Shown piece by piece: positions 1 through 5,362 of a stretch of DNA of 11,268 nt. Made by a program: the position numbers and the translations under genes. Source of the DNA: Desulfobulbaceae bacterium. Lineage in GTDB: Bacteria > Desulfobacterota > Desulfobulbia > Desulfobulbales > DAOVSZ01. Under the pieces are notes generated by a model. That model saw only the letters and a list, made by a program, of their open reading frames with translations. It was not told the origin of the DNA and did no database searches. Position 1 is the first letter of the stretch, and every line of letters starts with the position of its first letter. Where the stretch lies: assembly GCA_030627725.1 (NCBI GenBank), contig DAOVSZ010000056.1, forward strand, positions 1-11,268, given 5' to 3'.

Positions 1-1
1 A

Positions 2-136
2 GCTATTCAAGACTACGAGGGTGTTCCTGCTGTTAAGAAACTTCTGCTGCAGAACGCCGGAACAACCCTTTCCTTTACGGTCAGAAGAGGCCCTGCAGAA
101 AAAGAAATAGAACTTACCCTTCAAGAACTTTTTTAA
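2..136 (+). CDS. C-terminal fragment of a PDZ-like domain protein
   Basis: Only the last 44 codons are inside the window, ending at TAA 134-136; the start lies upstream. The visible residues include GVPAVKKLLLQNAG, then a strand SFTVRRG and a final EIELTLQELF. This pattern (G-x-P-x-V, a helix, then a hydrophobic strand with an R-x-G turn and an alternating hydrophobic end) is typical of the last helix and strands of a PDZ domain. PDZ domains closing retropepsin-like or HtrA/S41 envelope proteases often look like this. The catalytic part is not visible, so no protease type can be claimed. No intrinsic terminator follows, only a T-rich run at 184-192. Confidence 0.5.
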   Translation, partial: AIQDYEGVPAVKKLLLQNAGTTLSFTVRRGPAEKEIELTLQELF

Positions 137-378
137 TCACGGGTTGTTTTACAACGTACAAAACTGTTACTTATTTTCTCTATCTGTTTTTTTAACTCAT
201 CCCGTCCCCATGTAGGTTTTATGCAGAAGATGGTCATCGTCTGCCTGCTGGAGTTTCCCCGGAATAACTCAAGGGGGTACTGAAAAGAGTGCCCGCCAGG
301 GTACACATCCGGAGCGCCCCGCAGGAAGTGCCCTTGGGGTGCACTGCTGAGCAGTTACAGGATGGAGGTTTCTGAAAC
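137..378. other. Intergenic spacer with GC-rich stem-loops
   Basis: No convincing gene lies here on either strand. The first half is AT-rich. The second half becomes GC-rich and folds locally: GTGCCC 289-294 faces GGGTACAC 299-306 across a GCCA loop, AGTGC 327-331 faces GCACT 341-345, and CTGC 344-347 faces GCAG 351-354. The two motifs starting AGTGCCC resemble one another. The composition differs from the flanks, which suggests a small structured or repetitive element, or the remnant of one. There is no T-tract after the hairpins, so this is not a standard terminator. I recognise no RNA family. Confidence 0.3.
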
Positions 379-407
379 TTGACATCCTCCCGCAAAAATC
401 TTACAAT
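379..407 (+). promoter_or_regulatory. Sigma-70 promoter of the toxin-antitoxin operon
   Basis: TTGACA at 379-384 (perfect -35), a 17-bp spacer and TACAAT at 402-407 (-10). Transcription should start near 414, giving a leader of about 25 nt to the antitoxin ATG. This also shows that the TTG at 379 is a promoter element and not a start codon. Confidence 0.8.
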
Positions 408-438
408 AATTGCATCGATCAGCAAAAAGGAGAATGCC

Positions 439-648
439 ATGCAAACGACTATCTCGAGCAAATATCAAGTAGTCATCCCCAAACCGGTCAGAGAGCATCT
501 TAACCTCAAGCCGAAGCAAAAACTGACAGTCATAGAAAAGGACAAGATGCTCATCCTCATTCCGCACGCCTCTCTTGATGAGTTAAGAGGCATTGCTGCT
601 GGCGCTAAAATCGATAACCACCGCGAAAAGAAGGATCGTTTTACATGA
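439..648 (+). CDS. vapB: AbrB/MazE-fold antitoxin VapB
   Basis: Predicted 69-residue antitoxin and autorepressor of a type II toxin-antitoxin pair. Residues 2-42 form a swapped-hairpin AbrB domain: TTISSKYQVVIPKPVREHL followed by LKPKQKLTV and a closing MLILIP strand, the classic SpoVT/AbrB pattern. The C-terminal tail, with LRGIAAG and REKKDRF, is the part expected to insert into the PIN toxin and block its active site, as in other AbrB-type VapB proteins. The ATG at 439 is chosen because AAGGAG at 427-432 sits 6 nt upstream. An in-frame TTG at 379 is ruled out because it is the -35 box. The stop overlaps the toxin start (ATGA, 645-648), so the two are translationally coupled. Confidence 0.9.
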   Translation: MQTTISSKYQVVIPKPVREHLNLKPKQKLTVIEKDKMLILIPHASLDELRGIAAGAKIDNHREKKDRFT

Positions 649-1019
649 TCATTGTTGACTCTTGCGGCTGGCTGGAATGGTTTACTGACGGCAAGCTGGC
701 CGACAAATATAAAGAGTATCTTGCGGCCCCAGACAACCTCCTGATGCCTGCGATCATTCTTTACGAGGTCTATAAGGTCCTCAAGAGAGAGGCTGGCGAA
801 GAAAAGGCGCTGCTTGCTGCCGGGTATATGCAAAACTCTCCGGCGGTCCCACTTGATGACACCATTGCGCTCGCTGCTGCGGATATTGCCCTACAGGAAA
901 AATTAGCCATGGCAGACGCCATAATCGTGGCTATATCACGAGCCCATAATTGCAGAATCATCACTTCGGATGCGGATCTCAAAAATCAAGTCAACGTGGA
1001 GTACATCCCGAAGAAATAG
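645..1019 (+). CDS. vapC: PIN-domain ribonuclease toxin VapC
   Basis: 124-residue PIN-domain protein, the usual VapC length. The family cleaves RNA (often tRNA or rRNA) with Mg2+ or Mn2+ held by a cluster of acidic residues. All expected positions are visible: D5 in IIVDSCGW, E41 in ILYEVYKVLKR, D91 in MADAIIVA, and D109 with D111 in ITSDADL. Nothing is truncated, so the toxin should be active. The start is fixed by the 4-base ATGA overlap with the antitoxin gene. The RNA target cannot be read from the sequence. The pair is likely autoregulated by the VapB-VapC complex at the promoter at 379-407, although I see no clear palindromic operator there. Confidence 0.9.
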   Translation: MIIVDSCGWLEWFTDGKLADKYKEYLAAPDNLLMPAIILYEVYKVLKREAGEEKALLAAGYMQNSPAVPLDDTIALAAADIALQEKLAMADAIIVAISRAHNCRIITSDADLKNQVNVEYIPKK

Positions 1020-1045
1020 CATCTCTTCTAAGGTCATACTCTTAC

Positions 1046-1074
1046 TTGAAACAATTGGCACCTGTACTTATAGT
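1046..1074 (+). promoter_or_regulatory. Sigma-70 promoter for the nucleotidyltransferase-TPM unit
   Basis: TTGAAA at 1046-1051, a 17-bp spacer and TATAGT at 1069-1074. The expected start near 1081 gives a 40-nt leader to the GTG at 1123. This separates the downstream unit from the toxin-antitoxin operon. Confidence 0.65.
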
Positions 1075-1122
1075 TTGCGATAATTATCAATCAAAAGGGT
1101 AACTACTGCAGGGGAAAACATT

Positions 1123-1869
1123 GTGACAACATTAAATCTGGCAAAACTACATCCAAAAGCCTCTGAAAGGATACAACCGTTTTTTGAACAAATCCTTTCT
1201 GAACATCAGGCAAAGATACACTCCCTGGTTGTCACAGGCTCTGCGATTACTGAAGATTTTGACAACAAAAAATCCGATGTAAATTCAATAATCGTTTTAA
1301 AAGACATGGATCTGAGGTTTTTAGAGGCGATTGCCCCGCTTGGTAAAAAATATGGCAAGCAGAAGGTCGGTGCTCCACTTATCATGACCCCTGAATACAT
1401 TACCGGCTCACTTGATGTTTTCCCCATCGAGTTTTTGAACTTCAAACTCATTCATCACACTGCACTTGGAGAGGAGATTCTTGACAAGATAGAGTTACGT
1501 GCCCGTGATCTCAGGCACCAATGTGAGTGGGAGATAAAAACCAAGTTGATCGGCCTGCGGCAGGGATATCTTTCAGCGCAGGCTGACCGGCGGTTGTTGT
1601 CTGAAAACTTCGGCGTCATAATAACCGGCGCCATTCCTCTCTTTCGGGGGATTGTCTTTTTACTGCAGAACCAGACACCGATACCGCAAAATGCGGTCAT
1701 TAAAGCTCTGTCAGAGGCAGTGGACATTGACACCAGTGTTTTTTCTACCGCCCTGCAAGTGAAACAGAAGATAATCAAGCCATCTATCGATGAGTTTTAT
1801 CAAATATTTGAAAACTACTATGCAGCGCTTGAAAAATTGGGAAGAATAGTTAATGAGATTACGATTTAA
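1123..1869 (+). CDS. Nucleotidyltransferase-fold protein with an altered catalytic motif
   Basis: 248 residues, no signal peptide, so probably cytoplasmic. The N-terminal third resembles a minimal Pol-beta-type nucleotidyltransferase: VVTGSAITEDFDNKKSDVNSIIVL (residues 36-59) matches the G-S...S-D-x-D-hydrophobic signature, and SLDVFPIEFLNFK (96-108) can supply the third acidic position (D98). In the second catalytic position the usual Asp is Asn (D52-V-N54), so enzymatic activity is uncertain. Residues 115-248 look mainly helical and lack a recognised domain; a HEPN-like or substrate-binding helical bundle is possible. The GTG start is chosen because AGGGGA at 1110-1115 lies 7 nt upstream. 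The 3' end overlaps the next gene by 17 bp, indicating coupled expression with the TPM protein. The substrate is unknown. Confidence 0.6.
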   Translation: MTTLNLAKLHPKASERIQPFFEQILSEHQAKIHSLVVTGSAITEDFDNKKSDVNSIIVLKDMDLRFLEAIAPLGKKYGKQKVGAPLIMTPEYITGSLDVFPIEFLNFKLIHHTALGEEILDKIELRARDLRHQCEWEIKTKLIGLRQGYLSAQADRRLLSENFGVIITGAIPLFRGIVFLLQNQTPIPQNAVIKALSEAVDIDTSVFSTALQVKQKIIKPSIDEFYQIFENYYAALEKLGRIVNEITI

Positions 1870-2620
1870 GCTTTTTATCCCGCTGCTCCTTGTGCTGGTT
1901 GCTTTTGCGCCCGCCGGTGCGGCGGTCAAGGTCCCAGCCCAACCGCGCAACTATGTGGTGGATCTGGCCGGGATTGTTGACAGCAATGCCGAGGCCTCGC
2001 TCAACACATATCTCAAAGAGCTGGAGCTGAAAACCACGGCCCAGGTGGTGGTGCTCACCATTCTCTCGCTGGAGGGTGAGGCCCTGGAAGAGCTTTCCCT
2101 CCGGCTGGCCCATGACCAATGGAAACTCGGCCAACAGGGCAAGGACAACGGCTTGTTGCTGTTGATTGCCACACAGGACAGAAAATACAGGTTTGAGGTT
2201 GGCTATGGCCTGGAGGCGATACTGCCGGACAGCCTGGTCGGCTCCATCGGGCGGCAATACTTGGTGCCCTATTTTAAAAAGGGCGACTACTCCACCGGCA
2301 TCCTCACCTCGACCCTTGCGGTCATAAATATCATAGCAACTGATGCCGGCGTGACCCTGGGTGATCTTCCCAGGGTGGACGTCCGCCGGGGCAACAGAAA
2401 TGCGGACCGGAAAGAGCTTACCCCCATGGGTACATTCTTTTCCCTGCTCTTTTTTATAGGTATGATTTATTTAGTTATAAGGCATCCTCGCCTGGCATTT
2501 TTTCTGCTCATTATGAGTATGTCGGGTGGCGGAAGAAGGTCCGGCTGGAGCGGTGGTGGTGGTTTTGGCGGCGGTGGCGGCGGCGGTTTTGGCGGTGGTG
2601 GCGCTTCAGGCGGCTGGTAA
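1853..2620 (+). CDS. TPM-domain (YgcG-like) membrane-anchored protein
   Basis: 255 residues. A Sec signal peptide (basic MRLRFK, hydrophobic core about 7-20, likely cleavage after A-G-A near 21-24) is followed by a TPM/Psb32/MOLO domain at about 30-160. Diagnostic stretches are YVVDLAGIVD, TTAQVVVLTI, DNGLLLLIATQDRKYRFEVGYGLE and LPDSLVGSIGRQYLVPYFKKGDYSTGI. Two hydrophobic segments (about 193-209 and 213-224) anchor it in the membrane, and the protein ends in a Gly-rich tail (225-255, almost only G, S, F, W), as is usual for bacterial TPM proteins. TPM proteins have been linked to photosystem repair in plants and to membrane-complex assembly, but the bacterial role is poorly defined. The start lies inside the upstream gene, with GGGAAG about 9 nt before it. 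LemA, its common genomic partner, follows after a palindromic element. Confidence 0.85.
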   Translation: MRLRFKLFIPLLLVLVAFAPAGAAVKVPAQPRNYVVDLAGIVDSNAEASLNTYLKELELKTTAQVVVLTILSLEGEALEELSLRLAHDQWKLGQQGKDNGLLLLIATQDRKYRFEVGYGLEAILPDSLVGSIGRQYLVPYFKKGDYSTGILTSTLAVINIIATDAGVTLGDLPRVDVRRGNRNADRKELTPMGTFFSLLFFIGMIYLVIRHPRLAFFLLIMSMSGGGRRSGWSGGGGFGGGGGGGFGGGGASGGW

Positions 2621-2623
2621 TTA

Positions 2624-2777
2624 TTGATGGCGTCGTAAAAAGTCCGATCTCCTGCGTTGTAGCAATTTTTCAGGCACTCGGCATACCACATGTATGGCCT
2701 CGCACCTGAAAAATCACTACGCCTTGTATATCGAACTTTTTACTTAGCCATCCCATGACTTTTTACGAGAGCATCAA
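2624..2777. repeat. 154-bp palindromic MITE-like element
   Basis: The ends are 21-bp inverted repeats, 2624-2644 and 2757-2777, matching at 18 of 21 positions and sharing TCGTAAAAAGTC. TTA flanks both ends (2621-2623 and 2778-2780), a possible 3-bp target duplication. An internal pair, GTAGcaATTTTTCAGG (2659-2674) against CCTGAAAAATcaCTAC (2705-2720), extends the structure so that nearly the whole element can fold into one long hairpin. It encodes nothing. I recognise this type of TCGTAAAAAGTC-ended element from Desulfobacterota genomes, without a search. It sits between the TPM stop and the LemA ribosome binding site and may separate or attenuate their expression. Confidence 0.75.
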
Positions 2778-2815
2778 TTATTAGGAATCATTTCTTTAAA
2801 CTGGAGGTTCATTCG

Positions 2816-3391
2816 ATGTCAAAAGGACTTAAGACTGTATTGATCGTGGCAGGAATACTGCTTTTCTTAGTCTTTATTGGATTCAGGTGGTATATCGGCG
2901 GCTACAACCGGGTTGTGGCCATGGATGAAAACGTCAAAGGAAGTTGGGCTGAGGTTGAAAATCAACTGAAGAGAAGATACGATCTCATTCCAAATCTGGT
3001 GGAAACGGTCAAAGGGTATGCCTCCCACGAGAAGGAACTCTTTCAATACATTGCCGATGCCCGGACCAAATATTTCAGCGCCAAGACTGTAAAAGGTAAA
3101 ATTGCCTCCTCCAATCAGTTGGAAGGCGCGCTTTCCAAGCTTCTTCTGCTACGCGAACAATACCCGCAGCTTAAGGCAAATGAATCCTATCTGAAACTAC
3201 AGGACAGCTTAGAGGGAACCGAGAACAGAATAGCCGTGGCCCGCAAAAGATACAACGATTCGGTGCAGCTCATCAACACCTATATCAGAACTTTTATGGG
3301 GCGCTTTTTTGCCGGCTTTGCCGGAGTAACCAAGGCCGAATATTTCGATGTGCCGGACACCGAACAGGCCGTTCCCCAGGTAAAATTTTGA
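2816..3391 (+). CDS. lemA: LemA family protein
   Basis: 191 residues, close to the usual 180-200 of the family. One N-terminal transmembrane helix (about 6-27) leaves a helical domain on the outer face. Family landmarks are all present: YNRVVAMDENVKGSWAEVE (30-48), NQLKRRYDLIPNLVETVKGY (49-68), then a helix rich in charged residues, LLLREQYPQLKANESYLKLQ (110-129), and LEGTENRIAVARKRYNDSVQ (132-151). These form the long antiparallel helices of the LemA bundle. LemA is an envelope protein without a known enzymatic activity; its genes often neighbour TPM-domain or HtpX-type genes. GGAGG at 2803-2807 gives good spacing to the ATG. No terminator with a T-tract follows. Confidence 0.92.
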   Translation: MSKGLKTVLIVAGILLFLVFIGFRWYIGGYNRVVAMDENVKGSWAEVENQLKRRYDLIPNLVETVKGYASHEKELFQYIADARTKYFSAKTVKGKIASSNQLEGALSKLLLLREQYPQLKANESYLKLQDSLEGTENRIAVARKRYNDSVQLINTYIRTFMGRFFAGFAGVTKAEYFDVPDTEQAVPQVKF

Positions 3392-3400
3392 TGGCGTAGC

Positions 3401-3499
3401 ATGGAAAACAGGGTATTGCTAAAAATCCAAGACAAAATTAACAGCCTGATTGACTTGTTCAAGTTTTTCCGTCGTCAGAGTAGTAAGGAGAGATTCTAA
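3401..3499 (+). CDS. Possible 32-residue peptide, doubtful
   Basis: A short reading frame starts 10 nt after the LemA stop and encodes a basic, amphipathic peptide (MENRVLLKIQDKINSLIDLF, then FFRRQSSKERF). The residue pattern resembles a genuine helical protein more than random translation. However, there is no Shine-Dalgarno sequence, and the 3' end runs into the inverted repeat at 3496. It could be a small co-transcribed protein, the remnant of a longer gene, or chance. Confidence 0.2.
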   Translation: MENRVLLKIQDKINSLIDLFKFFRRQSSKERF

Positions 3500-3619
3500 A
3501 CTGTCTTTAGGCACCGAATCTAGCCACGATCAGGGCGCCCAACATACCCAAGTATAGTCGATCGCCCTGCTTGCGGCTATCTCCGGCCCCTGTAATTGCT
3601 TACAAGTCAGGCGTTAGAT
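3496..3619. repeat. Long imperfect inverted repeat, attC-like
   Basis: CAGGGCG 3531-3537 pairs with CGCCCTG 3563-3569; outside a symmetric 5-nt mismatch, TAGCC 3521-3525 pairs with GGCTA 3575-3579. Over 28 aligned positions the arms match at about 20. Farther out, CTAA 3496-3499 faces TTAG 3614-3617. At the right edge GTTAGAT (3613-3619) fits the integron core consensus GTTRRRY, read on the minus strand as ATCTAAC just after the stop of the antitoxin gene. The opposite edge (TCTAAAC) has an extra base relative to RYYYAAC. The 25-nt central loop and total length of about 124 bp fall within the range of attC sites. No integrase gene is in the window, so it may equally be a degenerate or unrelated hairpin. 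Confidence 0.35.
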
Positions 3620-3621
3620 CG

Positions 3622-3867
3622 TCAATTGGCAGCTTCAACCCGTGATAAGTTACGTTTCTTTTCCCAAACAGAAAATTCATCTTTGCCGACCGGTTTTCTC
3701 CCATACCCTTTCCGATGTTTGAGTTCCTGCTCCCTGACTTTGAACTGATGAATTGCCTCCCGTAAGGTCTCACGAATAAAAGACGATCGCGTCGTTTTAA
3801 GTTTCTTCACCACCTCATCCACCGCCACAACCAAATCCTCATCTATAGTCATTTGTACTCTCCGCAT
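3622..3867 (-). CDS. Ribbon-helix-helix (CopG-type) antitoxin, no toxin partner
   Basis: 81 residues from the chosen start. Residues 2-43 form a ribbon-helix-helix DNA-binding domain: strand RRVQMTID, helix EDLVVAVDEVVKKL, then TTRSSFIRETLREAI. The tail KHRKGYGRKPV...EFSVWEKK resembles the toxin-binding end of RHH antitoxins paired with MazF/PemK-type toxins. Proteins of this kind repress their own promoter and neutralise the toxin. No toxin gene lies on either side: the downstream stretch is the inverted repeat at 3496-3619 and the upstream stretch is non-coding. An ATG four codons earlier (3879) is an alternative; the ATG at 3867 places the beta strand at the N-terminus as in homologues. 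An internal ATG at 3852 has the best ribosome binding site (GGAGAG) but would lose the start of the strand. Confidence 0.75.
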   Translation of the reverse strand: MRRVQMTIDEDLVVAVDEVVKKLKTTRSSFIRETLREAIHQFKVREQELKHRKGYGRKPVGKDEFSVWEKKRNLSRVEAAN

Positions 3868-3895
3868 AAAAATCCACATAATTTATAATTATTTT

Positions 3896-3905
3896 TATAG
3901 CTATA
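3896..3905. promoter_or_regulatory. Palindrome upstream of the RHH antitoxin
   Basis: TATAGCTATA is a perfect 10-bp palindrome about 30 bp upstream of the antitoxin start. RHH antitoxins bind short palindromes in their own promoter, so this is a plausible operator. TTGCAT about 10 bp farther upstream on the minus strand could contribute a -35 element, but spacing to a -10 is not ideal. Confidence 0.3.
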
Positions 3906-4086
3906 GCCAGAGAATGCAATGCTCATTGTTATACTAAAAATCAAGTATTATCGGGATGTTTTGTAACAACAACTTGAAACAACAACAGCAACGAGGCATA
4001 AATCGTTTAAGCCCCTTACCCGGTGTAAATTCAGACGTAAAAAAAGAATAATTCGGTCTTTCAAAAAAAAATATACATAAAAACAC
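3906..4086. other. AT-rich non-coding spacer
   Basis: No gene is supported on either strand. The stretch holds a low-complexity ACAACAACTTGAAACAACAA run near 3965-3984 and A-rich tracts near 4038-4080, which could act as an UP-like element for the promoter at 4087. Otherwise I see nothing in it. Confidence 0.4.
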
Positions 4087-4141
4087 TTGACGCATGTTGT
4101 ACCACAATGTAGCATACCGCTAACACCACAATGTGGTACAA
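4087..4141 (+). promoter_or_regulatory. Promoter overlapped by a tandem palindromic operator
   Basis: TTGACG at 4087-4092, a 17-bp spacer and TAGCAT at 4110-4115 form a good sigma-70 promoter. A 13-bp palindrome ACCACA-A-TGTGGT is perfect at 4125-4137, and an imperfect copy ACCACAATGTAGC lies at 4101-4113, spanning the spacer and -10. Centres are 24 bp apart. The outer halves TTGTACCACA (4097-4106) and TGTGGTACAA (4132-4141) extend the symmetry to the whole block. A dimeric repressor bound here would cover the -10 and the start site. The regulator is not identifiable from the sequence. Confidence 0.65.
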
Positions 4142-4442
4142 GAGACAAGGGTTCTCAGCTGGATTTTCCCTCCAGCGCCAGGAAGAACAAAACAAGACTT
4201 TATTGAGTGAACGCAGAAACAGCGAGAAAGACGTTTAATCAGGGCGGCTGTTGTTTAACCGCATTTCTCACAAAGATCGTAAAGTGATGTTGGAAAGCGT
4301 TGTGGGTACGAATAGCGATCCTGCGAGACTCCGACGGAGTAAACGCAATCCTTTCCGGCTTCGTAGTAGATCACTTGTAAGATATGCGGAGGAACAGCTT
4401 TTTCTTTAAATTTCTTCAAGAATCAACGAGTAAGGAGAAGAC
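4122..4442 (+). promoter_or_regulatory. Long 5' leader of the cytochrome gene
   Basis: If transcription starts near 4122, the mRNA has about 320 untranslated nucleotides. Stem-loops are visible: GCTGGA 4158-4163 with TCCAGC 4171-4176, and a two-tier hairpin at 4322-4347, where TGCG pairs with CGCA around ACTCC-GAC-GGAGT. The leader ends with AAGGAG at 4432-4437. No known riboswitch class is recognised and no anti-terminator T-tract is present, so control at translation is more likely than attenuation if the leader is regulatory. Confidence 0.4.
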
Positions 4443-4446
4443 ATGA
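4384..4446 (+). CDS. Possible 20-residue leader peptide
   Basis: An ATG at 4384 opens a 20-codon frame, starting MRRNSFFFKF, that ends at TGA 4444-4446 and overlaps the cytochrome ATG (4443-4445) as ATGA. This is the standard arrangement for translational coupling. Its own ribosome binding site is poor, and the frame crosses the Shine-Dalgarno sequence of the main gene. It may therefore be chance. Confidence 0.25.
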   Translation: MRRNSFFFKFLQESTSKEKT

Positions 4447-5207
4447 GCAAAGAAATTATGAACACCCCGGAAGTATCACGAAGGCAGATGTTGGTAGGTG
4501 CAGGAAAAATGGCAGCAGGTGCGGCTGTGCTGTCCGCAGGTTTGACCACCGTAATCTCAAAAGCCGGCGCTGACACTGGTCCGATGCCGACGCCATGGGG
4601 GTACAAGAAGCTTGATCCCCAAAAGGTGGCGGACGCAGCTTATGAAAACTGGTACAAGGCATATTGCTGTTATGCGGTCGCCAGCTCTATTCTGGATCCG
4701 TTACGCGAAAAAATCGGCGGTCCATACAAACACCTCCCGGTTCAGGCATTTATCTTTGGCCACGGCGGAACAGTTGGCTGGGGGACCTTGTGCGGCACCC
4801 TGATGGGAGCCGGTCTTGCCACCAGTTTTGCAGCCGGAAAAAAAGGGGAGGAAATATTAAACGATGTCATTGCCTGGTATGGTGACACGGAACTTCCGAT
4901 CTACAAGCCCAAAAATCCCCGTGCGCAAGTGATCAATGTCAATGCGAGTGAATCGCCACTCTGTCATATCTCGGTCGGCAAGTGGATGAAAAAAGAGGGT
5001 GTCGCCTTGAAAAGCAAGGAACGGAAAGACCGATGCGCCAGGATCGCAGCAGATGTTGCGTACAAAACAACAGAACTGCTGAATAAATATGCGGTTGGAA
5101 ATTTTGAAATGGATAACGGCTCACAGTCAGGCGAGTACGGCATACCATCACAGAACAGCTGCACGGAATGCCATGGAGAGAATGTACCTGAGCCCAAAGA
5201 TGCCTAG
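4443..5207 (+). CDS. Tat-exported split-Soret-type cytochrome c (C_GCAxxG_C_C family)
   Basis: 254 residues. A twin-arginine signal (VSRRQML at 11-17, hydrophobic stretch 18-38, likely cleavage after A-G-A at 41-43) sends it folded to the periplasm. The mature part carries the family cysteines: C75-C76, C117 in VGWGTLCGTLMGAG, C174 in SPLCH and C198. A canonical CxxCH haem c site (C240-T-E-C243-H244) lies 10 residues from the C-terminus. This combination matches split-Soret cytochrome c, a dimeric haem and [2Fe-2S] protein known from Desulfovibrio desulfuricans. Only one CxxCH is present, so a second haem, if any, would need another attachment such as C174-H175. The electron partner is unknown. 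AAGGAG 5 nt upstream supports the start. The gene is monocistronic between the promoter at 4087 and the terminator at 5300. Confidence 0.85.
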   Translation: MSKEIMNTPEVSRRQMLVGAGKMAAGAAVLSAGLTTVISKAGADTGPMPTPWGYKKLDPQKVADAAYENWYKAYCCYAVASSILDPLREKIGGPYKHLPVQAFIFGHGGTVGWGTLCGTLMGAGLATSFAAGKKGEEILNDVIAWYGDTELPIYKPKNPRAQVINVNASESPLCHISVGKWMKKEGVALKSKERKDRCARIAADVAYKTTELLNKYAVGNFEMDNGSQSGEYGIPSQNSCTECHGENVPEPKDA

Positions 5208-5299
5208 TCATCAAGAAGCAACAGTTTGCATAATGTAGCCTTCTGGAGCAAGAATCCGACAGAAGACCCTCCATTGTCATACCCCTTTCTCCAGAAACT

Positions 5300-5341
5300 A
5301 TAAGGCCGATCCCCGTCACCGGGGATCGGCCTTATTTTTTT
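5300..5341 (+). terminator. Strong intrinsic terminator after the cytochrome gene
   Basis: ATAAGGCCGATCCCCG (5300-5315) and its exact complement at 5320-5335 form a 16-bp perfect stem with a TCAC loop, followed by a run of T at 5334-5341. It lies between convergent genes. On the minus strand the tract after the stem is only weakly T-rich, so it probably works mainly for the plus strand. Confidence 0.95.
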
Positions 5342-5362
5342 GAAAAATCGTAACGATACAAT

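Noticed and set aside
379..438. TTG start giving a longer, 89-residue antitoxin
   Set aside because: The TTG is part of a perfect TTGACA -35 box; the ATG at 439 has a proper AAGGAG and fits the AbrB family start.
3386..3398. Second copy of the palindromic element end after LemA (TTGATGGCGT)
   Set aside because: Only 10 bp match the left end at 2624; the TCGTAAAAAGTC core and any inverted partner are missing, so chance is likely.
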